A DNA stretch of 64,000 nt from Marchantia polymorpha subsp. ruderalis (Eukaryota; Streptophyta; Marchantiopsida; Marchantiales; Marchantiaceae). The notes beneath the pieces are model-generated. The model did no database searches. It was not told where the DNA came from and worked only from the letters and a program-made list of their open reading frames with translations. The first letter of the stretch is position 1. The number at the start of each line of letters is the position of its first letter. Location: positions 5,290,001-5,354,000 of the forward strand of contig AP031357.1 of assembly GCA_037833965.1 (NCBI GenBank), in the 5' to 3' direction. Position numbers and translations under genes: made by a program. This document shows, piece by piece, positions 1 to 17,200 of the stretch.

Positions 1-1707
1 TTAAATCGTATTATTAAATACTCAATCTCCTTATTTTTGAATATATAAATGTACCGTACATACTCTTTATTACGAAGAATCTAAAAATCTTAACATACTT
101 GATTTTCAAGCTTATTTTGAGGGCTAGAATTTACATGGATCTAATTGACATATTTTTCTTAAACAAAATCATATTATATCTTCATGTTAATATCATGACA
201 ACTCATATATAAGACTCAAGTTTGATCCTTTGGTAACACATGGACATACTTACATTGTCTCAACTCTAAAAAAACTGTGAGTTGATCTTCACGCCCAAGG
301 CTTATCCTTGGCATTTCTTGCAGATCCTCCAAGTACAATCATCCAAGCTACCATCTCAATAATAGGCATTAATATTCTTCAATCGATATGTCATCATCCT
401 ATTATTGCTCCACTGCAGCTTAATTCATCATCACTCACTTAAAACGGATGCATAGAAATCATCTCTCTAATTATCAGAATATTGGAACTGACTGAAGAAA
501 TGGATATCTAGACTATGGACGTAGAATTCAGTGTGTGTTGTTAGAGCCTAATAACTAAGAATGAGCAGCGAAGGGTATCACTCTTGTCGATTTGATACGA
601 AGCCAATTAAACTCGAGTGATTCAGTTATACACATATACAACTATGGGCACCATACGAGCTTCTCATATGCTGTAAAATTGGTGGCAGTCGTTACAACTG
701 ATTAGTTGTGATAACTGAGATGCAGTAGGACGCTTTATCATTGAAATGTGACATTGGTAGCGATCTTGGTGGCCACGGTGCTGGGCCCCCCTTCTCTCTT
801 CTTCTACATCTGGACAATATGCGTTCAATGGGTGCACGATCACGTCCGAGACCGGAGACACACTTTCGTCGTCGACGATGTCGTCGGCTCCGCAACATGC
901 GAGCATTCATTAGCGTTGCAGTGCGGTGCGTGCGTCAGCGGAGGGGGAGGGGAAGGGGAGTGAAGGGGAGGGGAGGGGAGGGGAGCTTTCGATACAGGAG
1001 CGGTTGAAAGGTTGAAAGGTTGAAAGGAAGGGCCCGTGAATTGGACGAAGGAAAGAAGGGGAGAACGGGAAGCGAAACACGAGGAGGTACAGGGCCTGGC
1101 AGAGGGTAGTTAAAGGTGTCATCTCCGTCGGTCGAGGTGGCATGTGTCTGTCTGAACGCTCTCCTCCCTCGAGCAGGACACATTTTAGTGGCGTGTACAA
1201 GAAAGACGAGAGGAGTTACACGTACATTAGCCTTTGCTTTCATCCATCCGGCTTTGCGCTTGCCAGCCAGCCAGGCCAGACGGGGCCTGCCGGGGCGGGA
1301 GGGAGAGACATAGAGACAGACAGAGGGAGGGAGGGAGGGAGAGAGGGAGAGGCCGGGCCAGGCCAGGAGAGGAGCAGAGAGGAGAGGAGGAGGAGGAGAA
1401 AGCAGACGCCACGAGATCGCAAGCATTCTTCACGGACCTAGGGCAGACCGAAGAGACAGGGGAAGGAGAATTCAGCCTCATCGTCTGCGCTGTCGGATCC
1501 CAACAGGTTGGGCAGTGGTGGTGATTTTTTCCTCGGGGTCTTGAGGGTTTGTCCTGCTCCTTGGAAGCGACAGCGATTTTTCCATGACGGAGAAATTCCG
1601 GCGCTGATTTTGAATTTGTTGAATGTTACTTTTTTGTTGGTGTGCTAGATTCGTGAGTTGTGCCATTTGCTACCGAGTTTCGGAGGGCTCAGAGTGGAAT
1701 TCGAAGG
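1..1707. other. Upstream region of the enolase gene
   Basis: No gene is recognisable here. Bases 1-660 are AT-rich intergenic DNA. From about 740 the composition changes to GC-rich, purine-biased DNA with runs of GGGA/GGGGA (940-985, 1324-1345) and GAGA-type repeats, typical of a plant core promoter and 5' leader. The leader probably lies between about 1230 and 1707, because composition relaxes towards the ATG at 1708. Short open frames on both strands are mutually overlapping and low-complexity, so they are not called as genes. Confidence 0.6.
965..983 (+). promoter_or_regulatory. G-quadruplex-type motif in the enolase promoter
   Basis: Four consecutive GGGG runs are each separated by a single A, which fits the consensus for an intramolecular G-quadruplex. 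A second, less regular set of G runs lies just upstream at about 940-960. The position is about 720 bp upstream of the enolase ATG. Any regulatory role is inference. Confidence 0.5.
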
Positions 1708-6309
<4,602 letters not shown>

Positions 6310-9300
6310 TTCCATACGTGTACTGGTAATGTGTTGATCTTAGCTCACAGGAGTTTTCATAGCTCGAGGGGAAGCAAAACCTGCCAATCTTTCCGTCCAC
6401 ATCACATGGTGACGTGAAATTCTACCCATTTTCCAGCTCAACCAATAGGTTAGAAGTGGACCAGATATGACCTCGTAGATGTGCAGGACATGCTGTGGAA
6501 TCGAATAAGAAACAAGAGAACCCTTTGTATGTAAGAGTTGAATGTTCAGTGGGTTCTACATCCACGAGCTAGTTAGAAGCAAGCAGGCCATTGTGAGTTG
6601 CAGTCACATATACATAGCTGGCCTTCTCTGCCTTACTTTGTCTTGCCCAATACAAGGCAAGATTGTCGTGGTGCTCCTCTTTTCTTGTTACATAGGTGAT
6701 GCTGTTATTTTTTTTCGCGGAAATCAATGCAATGATGTCATGCCGATATCTTGCTCTCCGGAAGAAGCCGCTGAGTGCTTACTCAACGTGTCTGTGGCAC
6801 AGCGCGATGATAGAATTTTGATCAAGACATCCGTAATTAGGCTTAGTGCTTATCCGGTATTTCAGCCACCTATGTAGAGGACAATTAATAATGTTGTCGA
6901 AGTTGCTGTCTGTCCAATCGAGGAAATTTATGGAGTTAGTGCAGACTTAAAAGGAGTATATTGCAGAGTTACGTCTAGTTAGGGGTTAGTAGCCTTTTCT
7001 TCCTTTTAGTCACTTCATGGGGATGCCCTTCTTTCACCTTATTTCCCACGATGGGGGGTTTTCCCATCAACCGAAATTGTTACTCATTTTACTTGCACCT
7101 TCATGCTACAGCGTTCCTATTTGGGTTCTAACTGAGCTATAAGGTCTGGTTCAAGAACATTGGGGTCATAAGTGGAAGGTATGGCATGGCTTTGCACTAT
7201 GTTGGATTCTACACAAATCTCTCTAAGCCTTCTGTGTTGAACAAAGTAAATTCGATTCTCTGCATTTTCAGCAGCTACATGTACCTCACGCGCAGACACC
7301 CACCCATATCTGTTTTAATAACCATGCTCGTTCCTCGTTTCTTTATATCTTGAAGCACCGTCAAGACATGAACACATTTCTCAACTTTTTCGCACTCATG
7401 TTAACACTTTTCTTAGTTGATCGCTGTAGCGTGAACTACTGGACATTGAACTATGTGTCTCAAGAGAAATCAAGACGTCGCGATGAAAGGTTGTGTTTCA
7501 GGATAACGAGACAGATTTCTTTGAAGCATGACGAACGTATTACTAACTTGCTCTGAAGACTTCAAAACATGGTTAATCTCATTAATGAAGGTGTCGCATT
7601 AAAACTGAGACAAATGAGACGCATTGTGATCGTTCGTAAGTGGAAGGTTTGATATTTCAAACTTTTCTTTAACTTGCCATTCGATCCGCCCAATATCCCC
7701 GGGTGTTAACCGTCAGCATCAAACCGTCCGTCTAAGACTAAGAAGCACACAAATTTCACAATCTTTGTGTATTAGTACACGTTTTCATCTGTATTATAGA
7801 CCTACTAACTCCAGAAGTCGATTAGTCTTCTCCCACAAGTCACCAGGTGCCTAAATAGTGGCGGCATGGACTCTTTCGGAATGCACAAACAAGTTGCTTT
7901 GTGCCGGTTGCCAAAAAATTAGCAACACTTTTAAGCCATTGAATGTCTAGACGATGTAATCTTCGACAATACACAAACTATAGCTAGCCTGAAGAAGTTT
8001 AGCTCACAACAAAAGATTGTACCAGATCTACTTTCTGGTCCTGTGTTTTGGCGACCTACAAGCTTAATATTTGCATGTTCAAAACCCAACCCCACTTTCC
8101 TTTTGTATATCTATTTTGCTGAGATCCAGCGTTTGTTTCGCTACGCACCCGAGCTTTCTAAAAGCAATTTTCTGATGTGGATTTCAATCATGGCAAGTTG
8201 TCAGTCCTGACATATGCACGACTGTTTACTTCTTGATCACATCTTGGAGTTTGTACAGAATCGGGATAAAAACAAATATTAGAGCAATAAAATGTTTTTA
8301 ATAGCCCATCAGGTCATACATAGATGAAACCAAAGATGGTAATTTTTTATAAGATACCATTACAATTTTTGATGTAGATATATATTATTGCAATGAAGAT
8401 CACGAAACTATATACTAAAGATTTATATCCATTAGATAGCATATATATGCTTAGTGTAGAGTCAGGATACATCCTATTTACTGCAGTAAAACAAACTTCA
8501 ACAGTGCTACTGTAGCACAGTACAATGTTTGAGTTCATCTAGCATGCTAGTTGACATGAGTAGCACTCATGTCAACTAGTATGCTAGATGAACTCAACAT
8601 CCGTATTTTGACTGTTTAGGTTTTTCTCGTTGTATGGTAGCGTGTGTTTTATACATGACTTTCAAGGGATCCTAAAGTAATAAATTTTTTATTCAATGAT
8701 CAATTTAAACACCAAGGAAAAGGAGAATTATGGTCTACATTATACAATACAAATATCGAGTAATATACAAAACACAATTTTGAAGGCTTTACTGAAATAA
8801 AGAGAACTATTATATCATTTGGCTTAATGATCAAATGCACCGCGAAGAGCTATCAAAGTCCATGAATCAGCTAGTTGACATCAGCAGTAATTAACTTATT
8901 GAACATCATATCAAGTTGTGGTGGCGTCTTCTAGTTCGTAGAAAAATTAATGAATCACCCCAATTTTTATTTTCAATTTGATGCAAGTCATGAGTACAGG
9001 GGTACTCGAGGATCTATAGCAAGCATCGCCAACCATAGTAACCTTTTTTTTTGTTTAATCATATGAGTGAAGAGAAACCATGGGTTTCGTGCCATAACTG
9101 CTATTTGCATTTTAGTCATTACTGGCGCTGTTGGAAAACAATGCACAGATTGGATTGCATACTTCGTTACCGAATGCCATGGAGAAATCACCTCATGTCA
9201 AGTGGTCATATTTGTTTGCAGATAATTGTTTGTAGCATTGCAAATTAAATTGGATTACGAAAACAAGAACCTAATAGGCCTTGCACAACGGTTATTCTTG

Positions 9301-10439
9301 CACCAACTATGAGGATGTGATGTTGAGAGCAGCAAGGTAATGTTCCATCTAGTTACCTCGTGGAGGTAAGAATCGATGGTGTAGATGAATCAGTGCTAAC
9401 ATCAACTCTAACCTTAGGGTTGAACTCGAAGACTATGTAATGTACATAATTGTATAACCAAGTGCTAACTCCAACATATATAATCTGCAGAAGTTCAGGT
9501 CATCTATGAGAGTATTGTGATTAGCATCTTTTTCGTCTCCTTTGATGGAATTTGTGACCATGTTGCTTTCCATCAAAGTTGAAGATGCATATAGTGTGTA
9601 TGAATTGTGAATCCGAGTCCATATCTTTTCTATGGACTGATTTTACCACTGTACGGTAGTGACCGAAAATGAAAAGGTAAACAGAAAAAAATTCGTCTGA
9701 ATGTTTTTATACAAGCGTAGACACTTGTTATGCCACCAGCGAAGCATGTGTTGAAGTATGGTTGTGCACCTAGTGCCTATAACTCTGCAGTCTCCATCGT
9801 CTTCATTAGCCAACCCTTTTAGAACTTTACTTCCATATGCAATTTATTCCGAGAGCCTTGTAGTAACATCGTTGCGTTCGATTCACCAACGTGTTTAAAT
9901 AGTAATCAATGAGCAAACATTCCATGAATTTAGGATGATTGCTCATGTATCTTCCTCCTCCTTTGTCTTCACTATTCGTTAGTGAAAACATTTGCAAGTG
10001 GTGATGCATAAAAGTCTCAAGATGAAAGTAGTTTTAGCTTTTTTTTTCATTTCATTATATATCACAATTTATTCTTAGTTTAACCTCTTATTAGGTTGAT
10101 AAAAAATTTCTAATCACAGTTCTTTTATATTCATTTCATGATTTAGTGATCAAACATGAAAAGAGTGGGCGATATGTAATAATTCGACTTCAAAGAATTT
10201 TTTTTTCAATGCTTATTTTTTATTGATTATTTGAGAAGATAATCAGAATTGGAGATGAACATAGATTGATTAGTTGAGGAATATTGTTGATTGATTCAAA
10301 TGCAAGATATTGACAGCTTCAGAATGTGAAGATTCCTTAAAACAACAAATACTTCTTGATGTGGGAAAAGGTTTGATCGCTCGGCCTATTCAGAGACTGG
10401 AGTATTTTCTTTCTCCATAGCCCGAAATGGAATAGATTA
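6310..10439. other. Enolase 3' flank and intergenic DNA
   Basis: About 6310-6900 is probably the enolase 3' UTR and downstream flank. From about 6900 to 10440 the DNA is AT-rich, with only short unrelated open frames and no recognisable protein motif. The one clear structural feature is the long hairpin at 8529-8597. Confidence 0.6.
8529..8597. repeat. Long near-perfect hairpin with 33-bp arms
   Basis: Arms 8529-8561 and 8565-8597 are reverse complements with one mismatch, separated by only 3 nt (AGC). Pairing continues outward for about 4 bp with a one-base bulge. It sits in gene-free AT-rich DNA. A fold-back transposon remnant or small-RNA precursor are both possible. A shorter related motif (CTAGTTGACAT) recurs near 8870. 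Confidence 0.75.
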
Positions 10440-11251
10440 TTGTGGATTTCCATGGGGAGAGCACGTTAGAACTCTGGTCTAGTATTCCTGAACTGCGATC
10501 GATCTGTTACTTGGCCTCAGGAGCGCACTGCTCTCGTCCAGAAGGGCAACGAGGACCAACGAAGGGCAAGAAGGAGCGAGCGAGGAGTAAAATGGCGATG
10601 GATCTGGAGGTGTGGGTTTTGACGGAAGGGTTCGGGCTCGGCACCAATTAAGCGGCAGGTGCCTGCACGTGGAGATTGGTGTCTGGAGGCGAGGCAAGAA
10701 CGAAGCAAGTGTATCCGCGGGCGTACACTCGAAGCGTGATTTCGGCGTCCAGCCACATCTGTGATGGCCGCTCGCGCAAAATTTCCGCCTCGAAGGGTTG
10801 AGTCATGAATCGCGAGAGTTGCTTTCGGGGCAATGACGGTTATTTCTGTGACCCTTAATTTGACGACATTCTGTCCTAGCTCGCGGAAGGCGATCTTGCA
10901 GTGTTGTGCGAGGTTGTTGTCAAAATTGACGCCGCTTTGTTTGGGCTGAGTCTCTGATTGCCGGCAGTTAGTAATTCACGAAGTTTCCGATTCTTTTTAA
11001 GCCGCTTTGTGCAGTGACCGGCTGTTGGTGATATAAGTGATGCGGAATTCAATTCTGTAAGAGGTTCTGATTTTTTCGTTCCCGCCTTTTGGGCTTTGTT
11101 CCGGCAATCGGGAAACGCTTTTGGGTTGGCTCCTTGCTTGGAAAGTGGGCATTTCCCGTGGTACGAACAGCGAACTGTGTGATCTGTAAGGTCCAGCTTT
11201 GTTCGAGGATTCAAAAAGTATATTGCAAGTTTGAGGGCCGCATGCGGTTGC
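10440..11251 (+). promoter_or_regulatory. Upstream region / 5' leader of the PRP16 gene
   Basis: GC content rises at about 10440 and stays high to the start codon, which marks a promoter and leader. Open frames on the minus strand here (for example 10876-11685) run antisense to the leader and first two exons and have no recognisable domain, so they are not called. No convincing TATA box could be assigned. Confidence 0.5.
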
Positions 11252-14200
11252 ATGATGGAACGAGATATGCAAATCTCCTCGAGCGGGCCGGAGAGTGGTA
11301 TGGATAGGCTAGAGGCTGAACCACCAAGTGAAGGCGGACTACAAACTGCTGCAGGAGACCGGTTCATCTTCAAAGTTCCTTCAGAGCGCAAGTCTGTCCT
11401 TGGTACTCCTATCTCTCTATCTTGTCGAGCTAGTATCTTTCTTCTAGGATTCCTGTATCTGTCACCGAAGTTGGAGCTTTTTGTGCTTGGATAATTTTTA
11501 ACTGAATTCGCAAGTTTCGCTCTGTGGAGTGCAGGACTTGATGCCCTAGCTCGGTCTAAACGAGCTGCTGAAGATGAAAAAAGCTGGGGCTCGTCCAAGC
11601 GGACCCATTTTAATTCTTTAGCTGCATCAGAGGGTAATGTAGAGAACTTGTACGAATCCCTTGATGATGGCGAAGAGTCTGTCAAAGGCTATCAGCACGG
11701 GAACAAGCGTAGTGAGCGGAAATACAGAGCTCCTGAAAGACCACATACTCCTCACTCAAGTAAGACAAAAAAACACCTTCTTGAATGTGTCATATTTCCC
11801 AAGCTATGTCGTGGCATGACTTTTCTTATGAACATCGTTCTTCCTCGTTATCTTTGCCGAATTGCTTGTTCATATTGCCTGCCTGTCTCAAAGTTGATCA
11901 CATCTCTGACAGGTACTTTGACCGAGGAGTCTGACTTGGTGAACTCTCCGCGTGGGCAGAGTCGATATTCCTCCTCAGTGAGCTTCCATGCTTAACTTTA
12001 AACGTTTTCTGTAATTGTGATTGTAATTGTGCACTCTACATTTTTGTTAAAAAGTAGTCCTTGCTTATGTGTGGTTTTGAATTTACAGGATGTATCATAT
12101 CATAGTTCGAAGGGGAGGGGTGATACTCCTCGCAGGGACGGTGATGGACGGAGCAAGTACAGCAGAGACGGAAGACGTGATCGGGATAACAGATATGAAA
12201 GAGAATCTCCTCACCGTGATGGACGAGATGATCGAGATAGACGGAACAACACCCCTAGAAGACCCCCGAGTCGAACTCCAGGTAATGATCCACTGTACGT
12301 GGAAGGCTGCATTGTATATAGCTAAGTACAATTCTTCTTAGTTCCCTTGCCACTCGTTTTCTATCCGTCGTCACAGGAAACATAGGAATTTTCCTAATGA
12401 CTGATATCACACACAGCACAACCGTACTAAGTTTGTTTCTTCGGGCAAAACAAGTAACCTTCATTACTTGTGACCAGATAACTCTTCTTTGCAGCGCACC
12501 TTCTACATCTCAGCAAGAATAAACCATATACTGTATATAGACCAGAAGGACAAAGTATGAACTGGAACTTACAGCCCGAAAAATACAAGAGTCGTGAATC
12601 TTGGGCATCAGTTGCTGACTAAAGCTAACTTTTTCTCGCAGAATTTACGAATATACATAAAACAAGATATGACTAGATATAACTCAAAAAACAAGATATA
12701 ACAGTAGTTTTAGCTCTACGCAGGATCAATCTTGGAAGTAGTGTTCCAGCCTTTGACGGTTTCAAGTGACGATCCGTAGAATTGGTAACATGCTTGATAT
12801 TGAATTTCCGATTGTCTAGCTCTTTGTCTCGAATGTTGTGTACAAGTGTTGTACCCATATTTTTCGCTGGATCCATTGCATCGTTCGGCGCCCCACCTAT
12901 AGCTGTTTGTTTGTCAGTTGGCACAGTTTGAAGGCCTCTCTGCGTGTATATCTAGCCTTGTGGTGACTCATGCGGGAAGTATATACACTTTCCTTGTACA
13001 TATGTGCTCAACTCGTCGCTTTTCACGAATCATTGGGGATTTCTTTTGTAGTCCACGAGTTGAGTTCTGAGCTATGCAGTGTCGTTACTTCCTATTCTTG
13101 TTGATCGAAATAAGCGGTACCTTTATTACTTCAATTAGTAGGAGGTAACAGGCTTGACTGTCTTGAATCTACTATCGTTGCATGACGTACTGAAACACGT
13201 CTGAATCTCTGGTGAAAATGTGAAGTTCGATCACCTTGGGAGGACGAGCGCTGGGAGATGGATGGGACCCCTAATCGAGACTCGAGGTCCAGTCGGTCTG
13301 GAAGCGCTGCAGCCTCACCATCATATGTTCCACCGTCTCCTGCTGAGCTGCGATTGCTTTCTCCTTGGGAGGGACCTCGTGCTGACGGTGAGATTTATAT
13401 TCCAGGCCTACACCTCGTCCGTTCTTCTATGTGCTTCAAGTTTCCACTTTTTGCTATCTGGAAATCTACTGATTGTTAGTATCCTTATTCGCAGGATGGT
13501 CTCCATCACCATGGGACGCCGTCTCCCCTTCCCCAATACCTATTCGGGCGGGAGGTTCTTCTCGAGAACCGTCTCCCGCACGCAGTACAACGAAGCAGCA
13601 TCAGCTGAAGTTCAAGCCGCAAGCAGCAACACCGCGACATGGAAATATGGTTTGTCGAGACTGCCTTTGACTTACCGGAAGATGTAGTTTGTGCCGAATG
13701 TTTACACGAGTATATTTCTCCTTGAATTGGAGAGCATCGTCAGGACGCCACTGACATTCACTGCGCAAAGTCACCAAATTACCTCACAGCGTTCATGTAT
13801 ATCTGATTATTTCTAATCACTTGTAGTCATGAGAGGCAATAGCAGTGCGCAGTCTGTTTTGTGCCGTAACCGATTCTTCCTTTTTTGGTGCAGAATATAA
13901 TCTTAGAGGATGAAACAGATAGAGGGCGTGGCAACCCAGAGGAAGATAATTGGGAGGCGGATGCCGCAACTCAGGCAGAAATAGCACAAGCCGAGCGTGA
14001 TGTGGATAGATCATGGTAGGTTCATGCTTTTCAATTGATATACATTCTAAGTGCCTTTAGATTGTTAATCCTCACATATCCAGGGTATTTGTCTCGGACA
14101 TTCACTCAGTTTCTGTACGAACTCTTAACTCCTCTTTCAAGAGAATTAGGTTTCTCCCAATATTCATTCTCTTCCGACTAGCACCGCTCTGCCAGGGCAT

Positions 14201-17200
14201 TGGGCTTATGGTCTTCAGGCTATAATGGCACATGTTTTGAGTCCAGTTTATTCGAAATGAGGCCGCTACTATTTGGTCCGCACCTGATTAGTCCTGTTCT
14301 TATCAGGTATGATAGAGAGGAGGGAACTTCAACTTTCGACGCTGACAATGCTGCACCATTTCTTGGAGATGAAGCAACTTTTAAGAAAAGGGAGGCAGAA
14401 CTTGCGAAGAGGCTGGTAGGTACAACTTACTCGAAGGGTTAGCTACAAACTGAATGAGTCTTAGCTGCTTCACAAAAGATTGTAGGGAATTTATTCCAAA
14501 AGATTTGTTCGTTTGGTACTTGGTTGTTGTTCATTGAGGTGGTTCATTTCTCGATTGCGCTACGTTTCTCTCTGCGCAAACTTCAGGAATTCACTGGCTC
14601 ACATATTTTTCTTTGAAATCTTTGATAGACTCGTAGAGATGGGTCAAGCATGAGTTTGGCTCAGAGCAAGAAGCTCTCCCAGTTAAGTGCCGATAACGCA
14701 CAATGGGAGGATCGTCAGCTTCTAAGATCTGGTGCTGTTCGGGGCACAGAACTGCAAACTGAGTTTGATGATGAGGATGAGAACCGTGTCATTCTTTTGG
14801 TACATGGTGAGGAACCCCTCTTTTCCGCCCTTATGTGAATCTTATGTTCTTGTCTCATATTACATGCAAGGTCCGCCTACTCGGGCATATGAGTGACTGT
14901 CTACCAAAGTGATTTTAAGTTCTTGCCGTTCAATTATCAGAGGAACTTTCATCCGTATACCTCAGGCTTTGTAGGACAGACTGTTGTTTCATTATACCGG
15001 CCGAAGGTGTTTTCTCACGATAATGACGCTATATCTTTGTGTGCTCTTGATAGATACAAAACCTCCCTTCCTGGATGGGAGGGTTGTTTACACCAAGCAG
15101 GCTGATTTAGTACTGCCAGTCAAAGATCCAACATCCAATCTGGCAGTAATTGCCCGCAAAGGGTCAGCTCTTCTACGCGAAGTCCGTGAGAAACAGAGTC
15201 AGAGTAAATCCCGACAAAGATTTTGGGAGCTTGCTGGCTCCAAGCTCGGAAACATATTGGGTGTCGAAAAGACTTCCGAGCAGGTATTTAGCTAGTGATC
15301 ATACAGCTATTTACGAATCTACGATAATACTTGATTATCTTGCAAGCGCGTGAGTTGTTTGGTAAATGTTGCCTGTTCACAGTTAGTTTCTAACTTTGAA
15401 ATCGATTGAACAGGTTGACGCAGACGGTACAGATGTAGGTATAGAGGGTGAGGTCGATTTCAAGGAGAACAACAAGTTCGCCACACACATGAAAAAGGGT
15501 GAAGCTGCAAGCGATTTTTCGAGATCCAAAACATTGCAAGAACAACGACAATACTTACCCATCTTCTCAGTTCGGGACGAACTCTTGCAAGTATTGCACC
15601 CTCCCCTTCCCGTTTGAGACTGTAGCACCTCAAATCGCGCAAAGCTTTTCGTTTTATCTACTTACACGAAACAAAACCTTGTGAGTTACGGATATGTACT
15701 AGGCATCTGTTATAGGTAGACTTGAATATTAGTTACTGTCTGCGTGCAGGCAAAACCTTGCTCTTGGATAAAAGGGAAGTAACCGACTTGGGCAGTTACT
15801 TCCCTAGTATGAAATTGAGAGATCAACGTTGTGGTGTGCTTGATGATTCTGTGACTGCACATATATCAAGAACAACAGTCTTTGATTGCTGACTGTTGCC
15901 TGCTCTGCATGCCTTCGTAAACAGATCGTGCGTGAAAATCAGGTCATCGTCGTAGTCGGAGAGACTGGCTCTGGGAAAACAACACAAATGACTCAGGTTT
16001 TGCCTTCACACTCGCATCACTTTTCCCTGAATTTATGTCAACATTTATCGATATATGAGCTAAGTTATGTGTCCACTGCAAATGTGCAAGCCTTACATCT
16101 GCTAACTGGCTGTCAGCTACGGATTTCGAAGGTCATAGGTCATACTGGTAACTGAATCACCAGGAGTTACCTGTCCTAGCCTCAAGAGTACAGACTCCGT
16201 CTACCGGGCTGGGCGGTAATCGAAACTTGGATATAATGTGACCTCCTCGCAGTGCAAGGGTCTTCCTTCAATACTAATGAAAAGCTGGAATTCTTTTGGG
16301 CAGTTTTTGCACGAAGATGGACACACAACTTATGGCATGATTGGTTGTACTCAACCTCGCCGAGTTGCAGCGATGAGTATCGCAAAGCGTGTCAGTGAAG
16401 AAATGGAATGTGAGCTAGGTGATAAGGTTGGATACGCCATCCGTTTTGAAGACGTCACCGGTCCCAATACGGTAGTCAAGGTTCGTTTGATACCTCATTG
16501 AACCCGTTGTTTTGCCAATAAATCATCGAAGTACAGTAAACTGCTTCAAAGCTGGGACTTGTTTTCATCCGGAAAATCCACGCTTTTAGTTAGTTGCAAG
16601 AGAGGAGCCTATGTTTTAAAGTGGAACTGCACATTATTTTACGATGCATAGTTACTGATTTTTACGAATGGGACTGCAGTATATGACAGATGGCGTGCTT
16701 CTTCGTGAGACTTTACGCGAACCCGATCTCGATCAGTACAGGTATTGCTTGCATTTCCACATGCAATCAGTTGGAAGCCCTATTGTCTCATGAATGTTGT
16801 CGCCTTCAGCAATTGCTTCTCCTCACTCACACACCAAAATTCATTTGGATGTCTCCAGCGTGGTCATCATGGACGAGGCTCACGAGAGATCTCTCAGTAC
16901 GGATGTTCTTTTCGGAATCTTAAAGAAGGTGGTCGCTCGCCGGCGGGATTTTAAGCTGATTGTCACTTCAGCAACTTTGAACGCGCAAAAATTCTCTGAC
17001 TTTTTCGGCAGGTATGTCACCACAGAGGCTCATACGTTACTTGTCGATTGTGTACTTTTGACGTGATATTGAATCGTCTGTTTGGGGCTCACTGTCTGAC
17101 AGCTGCTTCAACTATAGACGTTCACATTTGCTCAATCCACTCATGCCGCAATGGAGAACAGAGTCGTATTCTTCAAGTATATTCGTCATGTGATGCCGCT

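Noticed and set aside
6542-6877. 111-codon frame downstream of enolase
   Set aside because: It lies in the probable 3' UTR of enolase and no motif is recognised.
10876-11685. 269-codon open frame on the minus strand
   Set aside because: It is antisense to the PRP16 leader and first two exons and has no recognisable domain.
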